A DNA stretch of 64,000 nt from Chrysopilus asiliformis (GCA_964034945.1 OZ035961.1:69157731-69221730); one strand, 5' to 3'; shown: positions 11,381-22,362, counted from the stretch's first letter. Notes: generated from the letters alone by a model not told the origin. Program-made: numbers and translations.

Positions 11381-11672
11381 ATGTCAAAAAGGAAATATGA
11401 GGAGATGATGGATATGGCGGTTTTGGCAGCCTATATTCGAAAAGCGCAGTTGTTGTACAAAGGATTGGGTGTCGCGTCGCGAGAAGGAGGGTTTCTTTGC
11501 CAAATTGATGGTGGAATTGCGCTCTGAAGAACTCGAATTGTATCGGAATTTCTTACGGATGTGGGTCGGTCAATTCGATAATTTGCTAACAATTTGTGAA
11601 GTCGCAGATAGAAACATAACAAAAGCTATAATTGAAAACCCGTTTGGTGATATGGCATTATTTGAAGTTTAA
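11381..11672 (+). pseudogene. Harbinger nuclease N-terminal fragment
   Basis: The frame from ATG 11381 (MSKRKYEEMMDMAVLAA) shifts near 11465 to a second frame reading KEGFFAKLMVELRSEELELY then FLRM. This is the conserved N-terminal block of Harbinger/HARBI1-type nucleases, comparable to the block at 39660-39790 in the intact element. It breaks off at about 11612 where a DINE-1-like fragment begins, and the DDE region is absent. Confidence 0.6.
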
Positions 11673-11855
11673 TCGAACAGCGAACAGCGAACAGTTGTAT
11701 CAAAATTCCACTTTGAAGTCAAACTTTTCAATAAGATTTTTTTAAAATTCTCCGAATCGGATTTTGATGTATGGAAGTTTTATGTAGAACTATATCCTAA
11801 ACAACTTTTGTTCTTGCACTTTTTTGATAAGATGCACCGTTTTTAAGATATTCGC
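11613..11855 (-). mobile_element. Truncated DINE-1-like copy
   Basis: On the plus strand it runs from AACATAACAAAAGCTATAAT to GCACCGTTTTTAAGATATTC, the 3' half of the family. One hairpin arm is missing and a short CGAACAGCGAACAG duplication is present. It replaced the middle of the Harbinger nuclease gene. Confidence 0.6.
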
Positions 11856-12342
11856 TATAACACAGTGCGTGTGAAATGGCACGAATTCATGCCAGTTTAC
11901 ACATTGGGACATTTTCCCACAGTCTTAACACAGACCGAAAAATGTCAAAACACATACCACGTTTTACACAGGGTTATCAGACGGAGGCAAAATTCGTTTA
12001 ACACACGTCAAAAAAATTGTCGTAACACAGGTTATCACACGGTGTGTAAACAAAAATTCTGTCACAATTTAAGTTATCAGACGGTGTTAACTGGTGTTAT
12101 AATTTTGTGACGTCAAAATTACGTCAGTCATCACACGTGTTAAGGTTTTGTGTGCTCGTCTGATGCTAGCTTTACTCTGAACTTACTCCAAGTTGTTCGA
12201 TAAAAACAAATTCAGAGTAAGAAAATCCGCCATTTTGTGGAGTAAAGTGAAAATACTCGGAGTAAGTCCAGGACTTATATCGAACAGACCTACAAGTTTT
12301 CAATAATTGCCAGATTGGCAATTATAGCTTTTGTTCTGTTTT

Positions 12343-12851
12343 AAATAAAAATTTGTTTCCTTAATTTCCTTTTCACTAAAATTTCTTACTTATCCCATTC
12401 GGCATTTTGATGCCATATGGCATCATGCTAAAAAATTTGAATTGACTTATATTTATTTATTTTCAAACACTCTATTCTCATTCAGTTCACCTTTAAGTGC
12501 ATTTGTGACCCAATTTTGATTTTTTGAGTAAAAAGCTGGACTACAGTGGACGTATTTAAAAAAATATTTTTTTTTTGTTTTAAATGAATACTAATAGCAT
12601 CATTAATTTGTATATAGAGTATTTTTAACCCCCATAGAAAAAAAACATGTACCGAACGGGTTAAATATCTATTGGCGATCGGTGTGGACGGATCCACGTC
12701 TTCTGGCCGTCTCTACGAGACAGACACCTGCTTTTTTGTAGAAAAATTCGCGAATTTCGACCTAAAACTGTTTGTTGCCGACGAGTTTTTTATACCCTTG
12801 TTGTTTTTTCCTTAAAATGTTACGTCGTCCTCTCGCAAAGCAGCAAATATA
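12343..12851. other. AT-rich region, no gene recognised
   Basis: Contains a TGATGCCATATGGCATCATG palindrome near 12409 (about 18-20 bp). Otherwise no supported feature. Confidence 0.35.
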
Positions 12852-13765
12852 AAGAGTGTTTTTTTAGACGTGTGGTTTTCAATCTGGCACTACTTTTTTC
12901 GGAGTTGGTCTTTTTGACAGTTGTCACTTGATTTATGCTCAGTTTGGTTTGCCCTTTCGTAATGAATAGACTTACTCCTGAACAACGTTTGCAAATCGTG
13001 CAAATTTATTACCAAAATAATGGTTCGGTTCGCGCGACGCATCGCGCGCTGCGTCCAATATTCGGTCGACATAATCGCCCAGCAGAGTCGGTAATTCGAG
13101 CAACCATGGATCGGTTTCGCACCACGTTTACTCTAGTGGATAATGCGCATCCTCAGAGACGCCGTACAGTGCGCACCGAAGACGCTATTGCTACTGTGGA
13201 AGAATTGAAGCCGCACGACCATCAAGCGCGTCGCACGTTCGGTGAATGGGCCCAAAACGAGATGGCCACCGATCCCGATTTTCACAAGAAAATTTTGTTC
13301 AGCGATGAAGCTCACTTTTGGTTGAATGGGTACGTCAATAAGCAAAATTGTCGCATTTCGAGGGATGGTAATCCACAAGCCATTCTTCAGACGCCGTTAC
13401 TAGGGCTTCTCAAACGGGATCCCGTTTTCCCGGGATCCCGGGGGTAAAATATCATCCCGTTATCCCGGGATTTCAATTAAATTTCCCGGGAATCCCGCTA
13501 TTTCTTATTAACATTTTTTTTACTCTTTTTAACGACATTAAAAATATTGTAACACGAAATTTGCGTAATTTTTACTTCTTTTTCCCTCTAGTAACGAATT
13601 TTGTTCAAAATTAGGAAAATATAATATAGATGGTACTCCAGTTACCAATATTTTAAAATTAGAAAAAATCAAAATAGATCAAGTTACCAATATTTTGTAG
13701 TTTTGGTTTGTATCGTTGCCTGTGGTTATTTTATATTTAAGTTTTTGTAATTAAAAATATTAATA

Positions 13766-14563
13766 CAGTAATCCCCCGCTATACGGACGCTCGTTTTACG
13801 GAAATTCGAAGTTACGGACATGACTAATATAGGAACAAATTCGCTATACGGATAAAAAAATTCGCTATTACGGACAAAAAAATTTTTTTTTTTTGAATCA
13901 CAGAAAAAAATCAAGTAAAAGTCCTCCATAATTATGTTGTATTTATTGTAAATGTACATACTTAATTTCTCCGAAATTTCTGACACATTTTGTGTATACA
14001 CAAAAGAGAATTAAAAAAAGGCAATAAAAAACTGCAGTGCGGTGTATTTTTAAAAAATCTATTTGCTATTCTTAAGCGAGAACTCCAATTGGCAGAGGCA
14101 GAAGCAGAAGCAGCAGCAGAATCTGCTTTCTGTCCCACAATGAAATTTGAATTCTGACGAAAATAGCAGAAACCTACGTAGAAACAGCTACGTTTTTTTG
14201 TCCGCGGCATGATTTGTTCCATAATATTTTGTTGGTTTTAACATATTCAATTGATTTATGCTCCATTTCAAGTAGTATAAATTTTTTTTTTCTATAATTA
14301 TATATACCACTAGAAGTTAAATAATTATTTTAATATATTATACTAATCTGTTTCGTATTACGGATTTTTTTGGTACGCATATATCTATTTTTAATACGAG
14401 CTTATACTAAAATAGGTTTCTTTTTACGGACATTTCTATTGATTGGAACACATCTATTTATTCCCAGTACAATCTCATACTAAAATAGGTTTCGTTTTAC
14501 GGATTTTCGATATACGGACAGTTTCCGTAGAACGCATCCCGTCCGTAAAGCGGGGGATTACTG
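13766..14563. mobile_element. pogo/Tigger-like MITE
   Basis: Ends are CAGTAATCCCCCGC and GCGGGGGATTACTG, flanked by TA (13764-13765 and 14564-14565). Subterminal repeats of TACGGAC/TTTTACGGA recur on both sides and may be transposase-binding sites. It has no gene of its own and contains a fragment of a Harbinger MITE. Confidence 0.85.
14075..14218. mobile_element. Truncated Harbinger MITE (family of 43820-44211)
   Basis: TTA precedes AGCGAGAACTCCAATTGGCA. The following 140 bp match, in reverse, the right part of the MITE at 43820-44211, including GAAATTTGAATTCTGACG and CCGCGGCATGATTTG. The other end is missing. Confidence 0.7.
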
Positions 14564-16121
14564 TAATTGAAAATCAATAACGCATTTTTTTTGTATTGTT
14601 TTGATTTTACACATTTTTCTCCCATCTAATTGGATAAATTCTTGCTTGTTAGCGAATCCCGGGATTTCCCGGGATCCCGGGATTTTGAATATTTTTGTCC
14701 CGGAATCCCGGGATTTCATTTCTACGGGAAATGAGAAGCCCTAGCCGTTACATCCTCAAAAAGTCACTGTTTGGTGTGCTCTATGGGCAGAGGGAATCAT
14801 TGGTCCATATTTCTTCAAAATTGAAGCCGGCCATAATGTTACAGTCAATGGGGAACGCTATAGAGCCATGATTAATGACTTTTTCGTGCCTGAATTGGAG
14901 GATGTTGATGTGGACGACCTTTGGTTCCAACAAGACGGCGCTACATGCCATACAGCCAACGAAACAATCAATTTATTGAAGGAAACTTTTGGTGAGCGCA
15001 TTATCTCGCGTCGTGGGCCTGTGGCGTGGCCTCCAAGATCGTGCGATTTAACACCGCTGGACTATTTTTTGTGGGGTTATGTGAAGTCGCTTGTCTACGC
15101 AGATAAGCCCGAGACGATTGACGCCTTGGAAGAGAATATTCGGCGCGTTAGGGCTGACATACGGCCCCAATTGCTGCAAAAAGTGATCGAAAGTTGGGCC
15201 TCTCGGCTGGAATTTATTCGAGCCAGCCGCGGCGGCCACTTGCCCGAAATCATTTTTAAAACATAATGGCAAACCCTTATCTTTATAATAAAGCTAAACT
15301 CTTGGCCATAACATTAAATTATATGCGTTTTATTTCTTCTTGAAAACCACACGTCTAAAAAAAAACACCCTTTAAAATAAACCGAAACACACACACATAA
15401 AACCACCTCTTTTGTACACGGTTCCATGTTCTTGTATTGGTTTTACTTGCCGCAAAAATAGAATGGTTTTCTATTTTTTTCGAGAGAGCGGCAAGTATTC
15501 TCACACATATGCGAGCGTCGCACACTAGGTCAAATCGCGTGTATTTACGTGTTCGGTCCAACACCTAAAAAGACTCGAAGGAAAACACAAAAAGGAAAAA
15601 CACAAGAAAACCACGTAAAAGAAAACATAAACAAATAAACTTAACCTCAACAATCAGAGGATGCGACACAAAGATCAGAGGATGAGAAACCACCTCTTAC
15701 TCCAGCACTTCATGCAAGTGCAACCAAAAACAACCATCAATTGATCTGTGGCCTTACACCCGAACAGATCAATTTGCCTTGCCCAAACTCTGCCACATCC
15801 TCGAATGCCACACTGCCACATTACCACTCTGAAGGCCATACTGTCGATCTCCCTGAAAATACAGATGATCAAACCATCCGTAAATCCTCAACATACAGAC
15901 CATTTCTGTTCATACCATTTCTGTCAGAGGACATTTACAAAGTAACGAGTGCCACGCGAACAATATTTCACAAACAAAAGGTAGAAAATAATTACCCCAA
16001 ATAAAACAACTTTGATCGATATTTCTACTACGAAACGATTGAATTCCCATAAAATATTGCAACCAAAATAAGCGAATTAAGTTTAGGATGCAAAGGTGGG
16101 GATTACCGTTCAGCAAAGGAG

Positions 16122-16156
16122 TATAGATACCAAGTCCTGTACCAAGAGAAATCACT
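16122..16156 (+). promoter_or_regulatory. Likely LTR core promoter
   Basis: TATAGATA here, and the better TATAAATA at 24011 in the 3' LTR, lie about 35 bp before a TCAGTA initiator-like motif. Spacing fits an arthropod TATA-Inr promoter. This is inferred from motif and spacing only. Confidence 0.5.
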
Positions 16157-16230
16157 TCAGTATTCGATTACCAACCTTTAACATCATAATTTCCCACTAA
16201 CAAATTAACTCAAATACTTGAAAGTCCAAT

Positions 16231-16768
16231 CGCAGAAGTTACGCTGCAAACAAGTGGAAGTTCCGCCACTCACTATATGGTAGTTAGACCATACACTCGC
16301 AGAAGTTACGCTGCAAACAAGTGGAAGTTCTGCCACTCACTATATGGTAGTTAGACCATACACTCGCAGAAGTTACGCTGCAAACAAGTGGAAGTTCTGC
16401 CACTCACTATATGGTAGTTAGACCATACACTCGCAGAAGTTACGCTGCAAACAAGTGGAAGTTCTGCCACTCACTATATGGTAGTTAGACCATACACTCG
16501 CAGAAGTTACGCTGCAAACAAGTGGAAGTTCTGCCACTCACTATATGGTAGTTAGACCATACACTCGCAGAAGTTACGCTGCAAACAAGTGGAAGTTCTG
16601 CCACTCACTATATGGTAGTTAGACCATACACCAGCAGAAGTTACGCTGCAAACCAGTGGTAGTTCCGCCACTCACTATATGGTAGTTTGATCATACACTA
16701 GCAGAAGTTACGCTGCAAATCAGTGGAAGTTCTGCCACTCACCCTACGGTAGTTACACCGTATAGACA
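16231..16768 (+). repeat. 67-bp tandem repeats in BEL 5' LTR, about 8 copies
   Basis: Each unit reads CGCAGAAGTTACGCTGCAAA, a CCACTCACTATATGG block, then a hairpin TATGGTAGTTAGACCATA. Copies at 16231, 16298 and on are 67 bp apart; the last two units have diverged. The array lies downstream of the presumed start site, so it would be transcribed in the 5' leader. The same array is at 24121-24655. Confidence 0.9.
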
Positions 16769-17032
16769 TATAGAATCCAACCAATTCGATTGCCGGAACC
16801 ACCGTGTTAAACCGGAAGAACTGAGGAAACGGCTTCAACAAAAAGGAGATCATCAATAAACCACCGAGTACCAGAAGACATCATTCACTTTGCTTTAGGA
16901 TTAAATTATTGAAGTCTATGAAATTGTTAGTTTAAGATAAAGTTGAAATAAAACACTAGTTAAAATTAATTAATTGTTTATTTGAATCCGGCACCTTACA
17001 AATTTATTGTTCGAGCATTGGGCCCGAACATT

Positions 17033-17052
17033 TGGTCCTTCGAGCCGGATTT
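17033..17052 (+). other. Primer binding site, tRNA-Tyr type
   Basis: TGGTCCTTCGAGCCGGAT begins 2 nt after the LTR. Its complement matches the 3' end of insect tRNA-Tyr (…CCGGCTCGAAGGACCA) as I remember it. This is where minus-strand DNA synthesis would be primed. Confidence 0.8.
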
Positions 17053-17091
17053 GATAAATAATTTATTAAACAACTAACTTATCTGCTAACA

Positions 17092-19881
17092 ATGTCCGAC
17101 CCTCCAGATCTAGCAACCAGAACCGAAGCTGGAAGCAGCAAAAACAAAAATCCTACGACTATCCGAACTCTCTGTAGCAAACAAACCTACTACTATAATT
17201 TGCTAATAAAAGATAGAGACAATTATAGGAAAGATGGAGCCAAACGAAAAATAGGTCCTTACTTTCGCAATCGAATTGATGGCATCAAATCATTATGGGA
17301 AAAGTTACAACAAGGCCACGACTTCATAATGGATAATTACGACGAGACTTACGAAAACATTAAATATTTTTCGGAAGATATTTTCGCAACTGCCCGAGAA
17401 TTCTATTTAGACTACCTCTCAGAATTAGAAGAATTCCAAGAAACAATTATTGGGCCAGTTGCTTTATCTCCAGCACTCGGTCAACCATCACCAGAACAAA
17501 CTTTGTCATCCGCAAAAGACATCCGTCTTCCCCGAATACAATTACCAAAATTCAGTGGCGACTATAATACCTGGACTTCTTTTCGTGACTTATATACATC
17601 CCTCATTCATCAAAACAACCACCTACCGGATGTCCAAAAACTACATTATTTAAAAAGCAACGTTACCGGAGAAGCGGAACAACTGATTCGCCATTTCGAA
17701 ATCACGGCCACTAATTATAATTCCGCCTGGGAAACATTGATGAATAGATACAACAACAAAAGAATCCTCGTCAATACACAAATACGAAAACTCCTGGAAC
17801 AACCTCAGGAACATATCGAAAAAACAGAAACACTAAGACATCTTATCGATACAACTAATGAAAGTATACAACTACTACAAAATCTAGGGGTTGATACTTC
17901 GACTTGGGACTCAATCTTGGTGTACTACATTACCACCAAATTACCCGCCAGAACTCTACAACTTTGGGAACAACAATTTACCGATAACAAAGAATTACCA
18001 AAATTCTCCGAGCTAATGGTTTTCCTCGAAACGAGATTCCGATCACTCGAAATGATCAGCTCACAACGCACTACAAACATAACGAATACGAATCAACATC
18101 AAAAAAAACAATCTTTCCACATAACAAAAAAATGGAAGTGTTGTCTTTGTAAAGAAGAACACCACATCCGCCAGTGCCCTAGCTTCACGCAACTCGCCAT
18201 AGATGAACGTATAAAAACAGCTCGAACCAAGTCACTTTGTTTGAATTGCCTGGATCAAGGACATTCCATAAAAAACTGCATTAGTAAAAAGAAATGCTTC
18301 AAGTGCAACAAACTACATCACACTTTACTACATTTGGAAACTAACAACTTAAGTTCAAACAACAATTCTCAACAAAACCCTAATATCACAACACTTAACG
18401 AACCATCCACAAGTACTACCGCTACAGCACTACACTGTAACCACAAAAAACATACAGTTTTATTAGCTACAGCATTAGTTACAACTACTACAAAAACAGG
18501 CAAACATACACTTCGAGCCCTTATCGACCAAGGCTCTCAAGTTAACTTGATAACTGAGGACGCCGTACAACGCTTACAACTACCTCGATCAAAAATCAAC
18601 GCAACAATTGGAGGAATCGGTGGCAACAACACCAACACATGCAAATGCAAAACATCACTACAATTAAAATCCCGATACAATAATAAAGAGTTCAACATAT
18701 CTGCATATGTAATCCCAAACATTACAGGTATGCTACCTCCATCAACAGTATCAAAAACACAGTGCTCCCATTTGATGAAACTCCCTCTTGCCGATCCTAA
18801 CTTTGACATACCCAGCAAGATCGACCTCCTACTAGGAGCGGAAGTATATGCCGCCATTGTACTAGAAGGAGTTAAACCAAGTACATCAAATGTGCCGCTC
18901 GCTCAGAATACCCATCTAGGATGGATTCTATCTGGACAAGTTAGTCCAACTAAGAAGCAACTAAACTGCTTTACCGTGACCATTAATCACGACCAAGAAT
19001 TACACTACTTTTTAAAAAAGTTTTGGGAAATCGAAGATCACAAAATTAATCAATCCATGTTCACGGAAGAACAATTTTGTGAAGACAACTTTATACGCAC
19101 AACTATCAGACAAGCCGATGGACGATATTGCGTAGAATTACCATTCAATCCCAAAATTCCACTCCAATTGGGAAATTCCCGGCCAATCGCTGCATCACGT
19201 TTTGCATCTTTAGAGAAACGTTTCTCCTCAAACCCAAATCTCAAAATCGATTACGTAAAATGTTTGGAAGAGTATAAATCACTCAAACACATGATTCCGG
19301 TGAAAATCCCAGATAGAGTTCCTATTGAGGAAAGATTTTTTCTTCCGCACCATCCTGTAATAAAAGCAGAGAGCACAACAACAAAACTACGGGTGGTCTT
19401 CAATGCTTCTCAAAAAACTAACAGTGGAAAATCATTAAATGAGTCATTGCTAGTAGGTCCAACAATCCAGGAAAATCTTAAAACCATTCTTTTACGCTGG
19501 ATGACGTATCGCATAGCATATTCCGCTGATATCGAAAAAATGTACAGACAAATATCCTTAGCAGAGAAGCATCAAAATTTTCAGCGAATCCTCTGGCGAT
19601 CAAATCCGGATGAAGAACTGCGCGAATACAAACTCACAACAGTCAGTTTTGGAACAGCACCCGCTCCTTTCTTGGCAATCCGCACTCTTCACCAATTAGC
19701 CATGGATGGAGAGAAAACATTTCCTCGAGCTTCAAAAATCACGTTAAAAAACTTCTATGTTGATAATGTACTAGCAGGAGCCGATTCCATCAACGAAGCA
19801 ACCCTACAACAAAAAGAATTAAGTTACTCGACTCTGGAGGATTCCCACTTCGAAAATGGTCATCCAATGCCAAACCCTTAA
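17092..19881 (+). CDS. BEL Gag-protease-reverse transcriptase polyprotein
   Basis: 929 codons from an ATG 61 bp after the LTR. In order: a DUF1759-type Gag region (residues about 143-300, starting IQLPKFSGDYNTW), three zinc knuckles (about 348-413, CCLCKEEH, CLNCLDQGH and CFKCNKLHH), a retropepsin-like DUF1758 domain with ALIDQGSQVNLI (about 475), and reverse transcriptase from about residue 750. The catalytic YVDD box reads YVDN (about residue 886), a change expected to harm polymerase activity. A frameshift near 19810-19830 ends the frame before the RNase H region. Confidence 0.9.
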   Translation: MSDPPDLATRTEAGSSKNKNPTTIRTLCSKQTYYYNLLIKDRDNYRKDGAKRKIGPYFRNRIDGIKSLWEKLQQGHDFIMDNYDETYENIKYFSEDIFATAREFYLDYLSELEEFQETIIGPVALSPALGQPSPEQTLSSAKDIRLPRIQLPKFSGDYNTWTSFRDLYTSLIHQNNHLPDVQKLHYLKSNVTGEAEQLIRHFEITATNYNSAWETLMNRYNNKRILVNTQIRKLLEQPQEHIEKTETLRHLIDTTNESIQLLQNLGVDTSTWDSILVYYITTKLPARTLQLWEQQFTDNKELPKFSELMVFLETRFRSLEMISSQRTTNITNTNQHQKKQSFHITKKWKCCLCKEEHHIRQCPSFTQLAIDERIKTARTKSLCLNCLDQGHSIKNCISKKKCFKCNKLHHTLLHLETNNLSSNNNSQQNPNITTLNEPSTSTTATALHCNHKKHTVLLATALVTTTTKTGKHTLRALIDQGSQVNLITEDAVQRLQLPRSKINATIGGIGGNNTNTCKCKTSLQLKSRYNNKEFNISAYVIPNITGMLPPSTVSKTQCSHLMKLPLADPNFDIPSKIDLLLGAEVYAAIVLEGVKPSTSNVPLAQNTHLGWILSGQVSPTKKQLNCFTVTINHDQELHYFLKKFWEIEDHKINQSMFTEEQFCEDNFIRTTIRQADGRYCVELPFNPKIPLQLGNSRPIAASRFASLEKRFSSNPNLKIDYVKCLEEYKSLKHMIPVKIPDRVPIEERFFLPHHPVIKAESTTTKLRVVFNASQKTNSGKSLNESLLVGPTIQENLKTILLRWMTYRIAYSADIEKMYRQISLAEKHQNFQRILWRSNPDEELREYKLTTVSFGTAPAPFLAIRTLHQLAMDGEKTFPRASKITLKNFYVDNVLAGADSINEATLQQKELSYSTLEDSHFENGHPMPNP

Positions 19882-19904
19882 TAAATCACCTCCCACCAAA
19901 CTAC

Positions 19905-20756
19905 GTGGAATCACCAGGATTAAAATCTATTAAAACAGATAACTCAATAAAAACTCTTGGACTAAGCTGGGACCCCACTTCCGATACCATAAAATACAAA
20001 ATACACCTCGATCCGTTACCCAATAAAGTAACAAAACGAGCAGTAGCATCACAAATAGCCAAACTTTTCGATCCATTAGAATGGTGTGCACCCACGGTCA
20101 TCAGAGGAAAAATTCTTCTACAACAATTATGGCTATTATCGTGTGACTGGGATGATGAATTACCATCAGAAGTGTTACACCAGTATCTGCTATACCGAGA
20201 TCAATTACCAGATGTAAACAGTTTAGAAGTTCCCCGATGGTTGAACATCACTCCAGAAACCAACTATTACGAAATTCATGCATTCTGTGATGCATCCATG
20301 CAAGCATATTCTGCTGCACTATACATACGCATCCCTATTTCAAACGAGGAATATCTCACACATCTTGTGACTGCATGCACAAAGGTAGCACCATTAAAAA
20401 CAATCTCTCTTCCCCGGCTTGAACTATGCGGAGCAACTCTTTTAGCAAAACTGATAGAAGCAACACTTCCAGTCTTTAATACTAAACCGACCAAAATTTA
20501 CGCCTGGTCTGATTCTACAATAGTACTCGCCTGGCTTGCATCATATCCAAATAAATGGAAGTGTTTCGTGGCAAACCGAGTCACTCAAATCAACGAAAGG
20601 TTACCAACCGCTAAATGGAATCATGTTACGTCCAAAGACAACCCAGCTGATTGTACTACAAGAGGATTAGCACCACAAGAGCTAAAAATACACCACTTGT
20701 GGTGGACAGGACCGAGTTGGCTCCGGCAACACAAACAATTCTGGCCCAATAACTAA
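19905..20756 (+). pseudogene. BEL Pol continuation: RT connection and RNase H region
   Basis: This is the continuation of Pol in another frame, typical of the A17/RT-RNase H segment of BEL Pol: LFDPLEW, YEIHAFCDASMQAYSAALY, LPRLELCGATLLAKL and AWSDSTIVLAWL are conserved blocks. It ends at an in-frame TAA (20754-20756), after which the same frame reopens. The annotated ATG is not a true start. Confidence 0.85.
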
Positions 20757-22304
20757 CGATTATATGAAACTGAAGAAGAAATCAAACAAAATCAGCTGCT
20801 CACTTTTCACGTGTATCAACTTCCGAGTTTTATGGAAAATTTCTCCAATTTCCTCCGACTAACACGAGTTACCGCATACATTCTTCGCTTTATAAACAAC
20901 TGCAAAAACCAAACCAAAATTAAGACAGCATTTTTAAACAAGGAAGAAATTCAACTAGCTAAAGAGTACATAATTAGGATCAATCAAAGGGCTCCATTTC
21001 CAGAAGAATTTCACGCCCTAACAACAAACCAGCCAATACCACCCAATAGCAAGCTAAAGGCATTATCACCCTTTATAGATCAAGAAAAAAACATCCGTGT
21101 TGGAGGGAGAATTCAAAATTCAATGTTAAGTTTTAACGAAAAACATCCACTAATCATTTCCCATAAAAGCTATTTGGCTACACTCCTTATTAAACATGCA
21201 CACATTCAGGTGCTACATGGAGGATCACAAACAACTTCATATCAATTGCGACGACAATACTGGATTACAAATTGCAGAAACACGGTTCGAAATGTCTTAC
21301 ATCAATGTATCACGTGCTTCAAACACAGAGCTGCCCATAGCAAACAATTAATGGGAATTTTGCCAACCCCTCGAGTCCAGCCATGCAAACCCTTCACACA
21401 CACCGGAGTGGATTATTGCGGACCTTTCCATGTCAAAACCACAAAGGGACGAGGTCACAAAACTTACAAAGGATACATTTCCTTGTTTGTATGTCTAAGC
21501 ACGAAAGCTATACATCTAGAGTTGGTCTCAGATTTAAGTACTACAACCTTCTTAGCCGCCTTTAGAAGATTTACATCCAGAAGAGGTCAACCTAGTGATA
21601 TTTACAGTGATTGTGGAACCAACTTCATAGGAGCAAATCGTATGTTAACCCAGGATTTAAGGGAAAGTATTATTTCATCCGAACAAAACGCAGCACGTCA
21701 AGTTGCAAATCAAGGAATTAAATGGCATTTCAATCCACCAGGGGCACCACATTTTGGAGGACTTTGGGGAGCAGGTGTAAAAGGTGCCAAAAGCCATTTA
21801 AAAAAAATACTAAACGATCGCCTGTTAACGTTCGAAGAGTTTTACACTTTAACTACCCAAATCGAAGCCTCTTTAAATTCACGACCCTTAGCAAATATTT
21901 CTTCAGACCCAGAAGACTTGTCAGCATTAACCCCAGGACATTTTTTAACTGGAGATTCGATCCAAGCAATTCCAGAACCATCACTATTGAATATTAACGA
22001 AAATCGCTTAAATCGCTGGCAATTAATTCAACGATTACATCAACACTTCTGGAAGAGATGGTCACAAGAATACTTGCATCAACTCCAAACCAGATCAAAG
22101 TGGACTGAAAAATCACAAAACATTAAAATCAATGAGCTCGTACTCATTAAAAACGAAAACCTTCCACCCCAAAAATGGACTTTAGGCCGGATACAAAAAA
22201 TTTATCCCGGAACTGACGGACAAGTACGTGTAGTAGATATTTTCACCAATAATGGAATTTTTAAACGACCCATAACCAAAATCTGTCCTCTTCCAAATCA
22301 ATAA
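20757..22304 (+). pseudogene. BEL integrase region
   Basis: In frame with the previous segment beyond one stop codon. It contains the HH-CC zinc finger (HIQVLHGG ... CITCFKH), the DDE core (GVDYCGPF, YSDCGTNFIGA and EASLNSRPL hold the three acidic residues), and a C-terminal DUF5641-like domain (WTLGRIQKIYPGTDGQVRVV). Integrase itself has no visible lesion. It ends at TAA 22302-22304. Confidence 0.9.
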
Positions 22305-22362
22305 TGATCAATTCCCCACTCCACCTCATAAAGGAACTCTAGCATTTAAACTACACCAAAAT

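Larger units (their letters stand above)
10943..12171. mobile_element. PIF/Harbinger element, degenerate, long inverted repeats
   Basis: The ends AGCTAGCATCAGACGAGCAC and the reverse complement match for over 45 bp. Flanks are TAA (left) and TTA (right). The second copy of the host element (27898-27925) shows the empty site with a single TTA, which confirms the insertion. Subterminal TTATCAGACGGTGTG-like motifs recur on both sides. It contains a broken nuclease N-terminus and a partial DINE-1-like copy. Confidence 0.8.
10613..12290. mobile_element. TAYAA-flanked DNA element, copy A
   Basis: The termini are inverted repeats GGTCTGTTCGATATGAGTCC, flanked on both sides by TACAA (10608-10612 and 12291-12295). 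Copy B at 26775-28024 has the same ends flanked by TATAA. Both copies share a short open exon. A Harbinger element is nested inside at 10943-12171. I cannot assign the superfamily: a 5-bp duplication is possible, or a 3-bp one if the repeat begins one base earlier. Confidence 0.7.
10443..12342 (+). mobile_element. DINE-1-like copy lacking its core, split by an insertion
   Basis: It starts TTATACCCGTATGGTGAAAC and jumps directly to AATATCTCAAAAACGGTGCA, so the GTCY core is deleted. It stops at 10607, and the 3' hairpin part (TTGCCAGATTGGCAATTATA) resumes at about 12296 after the inserted element. Confidence 0.6.
13401..14743. mobile_element. hAT MITE inside the DD41D transposase
   Basis: TAGGGCTTCTC and GAGAAGCCCTA form the ends, flanked by the same 8 bp GCCGTTAC (13393-13400 and 14744-14751). 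Both ends continue into GGGATCCCG/CCCGGGATCCCGGG palindromes. There is no transposase. A pogo-like MITE is nested at 13766-14563. Confidence 0.9.
12962..15266 (+). pseudogene. DD41D mariner-type transposase, split by a hAT MITE
   Basis: The first part (12962-13400) starts MNRLTPEQRLQIVQIYYQNN, a helix-turn-helix typical of these proteins, and reaches the first catalytic Asp in LFSDEAHFWLNGY. The second part (14752-15266) has the second Asp in WFQQDGATCH and the third in CDLTPLDYFLWG; by hand count 41 residues separate Asp 2 and Asp 3. The two parts are in one frame if the MITE and one target copy are ignored. A stretch of roughly 40-50 codons expected between the DNA-binding and catalytic domains (near 13195) appears deleted, so it is doubly inactive. 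Confidence 0.8.
12852..15372 (+). mobile_element. DD41D (rosa-type) Tc1/mariner element
   Basis: The termini are about 30-bp inverted repeats with the shared core AGACGTGTGGTTTTCAA, flanked by TA on each side (12850-12851 and 15373-15374). It holds one transposase gene, interrupted by a hAT MITE. It sits within the split Harbinger-like element. TA duplication and the D..D41D pattern place it in the IS630-Tc1-mariner superfamily. Confidence 0.75.
15550..17030 (+). repeat. BEL 5' LTR
   Basis: 1481 bp, starting TGTTCGGTCC and ending GCCCGAACA. It contains a TATA-like GTATAGATACC (16121), an initiator-like TTCAGTATT about 35 bp further on, a 67-bp tandem array, and a poly-A signal region near its end. 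The 65- and 87-residue open frames at 15675-16004 recur identically placed in the 3' LTR and look non-coding. Confidence 0.95.

Noticed and set aside
15675..16004. 65- and 87-residue frames in the 5' LTR, repeated at 23560-23889
   Set aside because: They are duplicated because LTRs are duplicated; they lie before the promoter motif and have no domain.
16231..16768. CRISPR-like repeat array
   Set aside because: The 67-bp units are contiguous without unique spacers, and the array lies within both LTRs of a retrotransposon.
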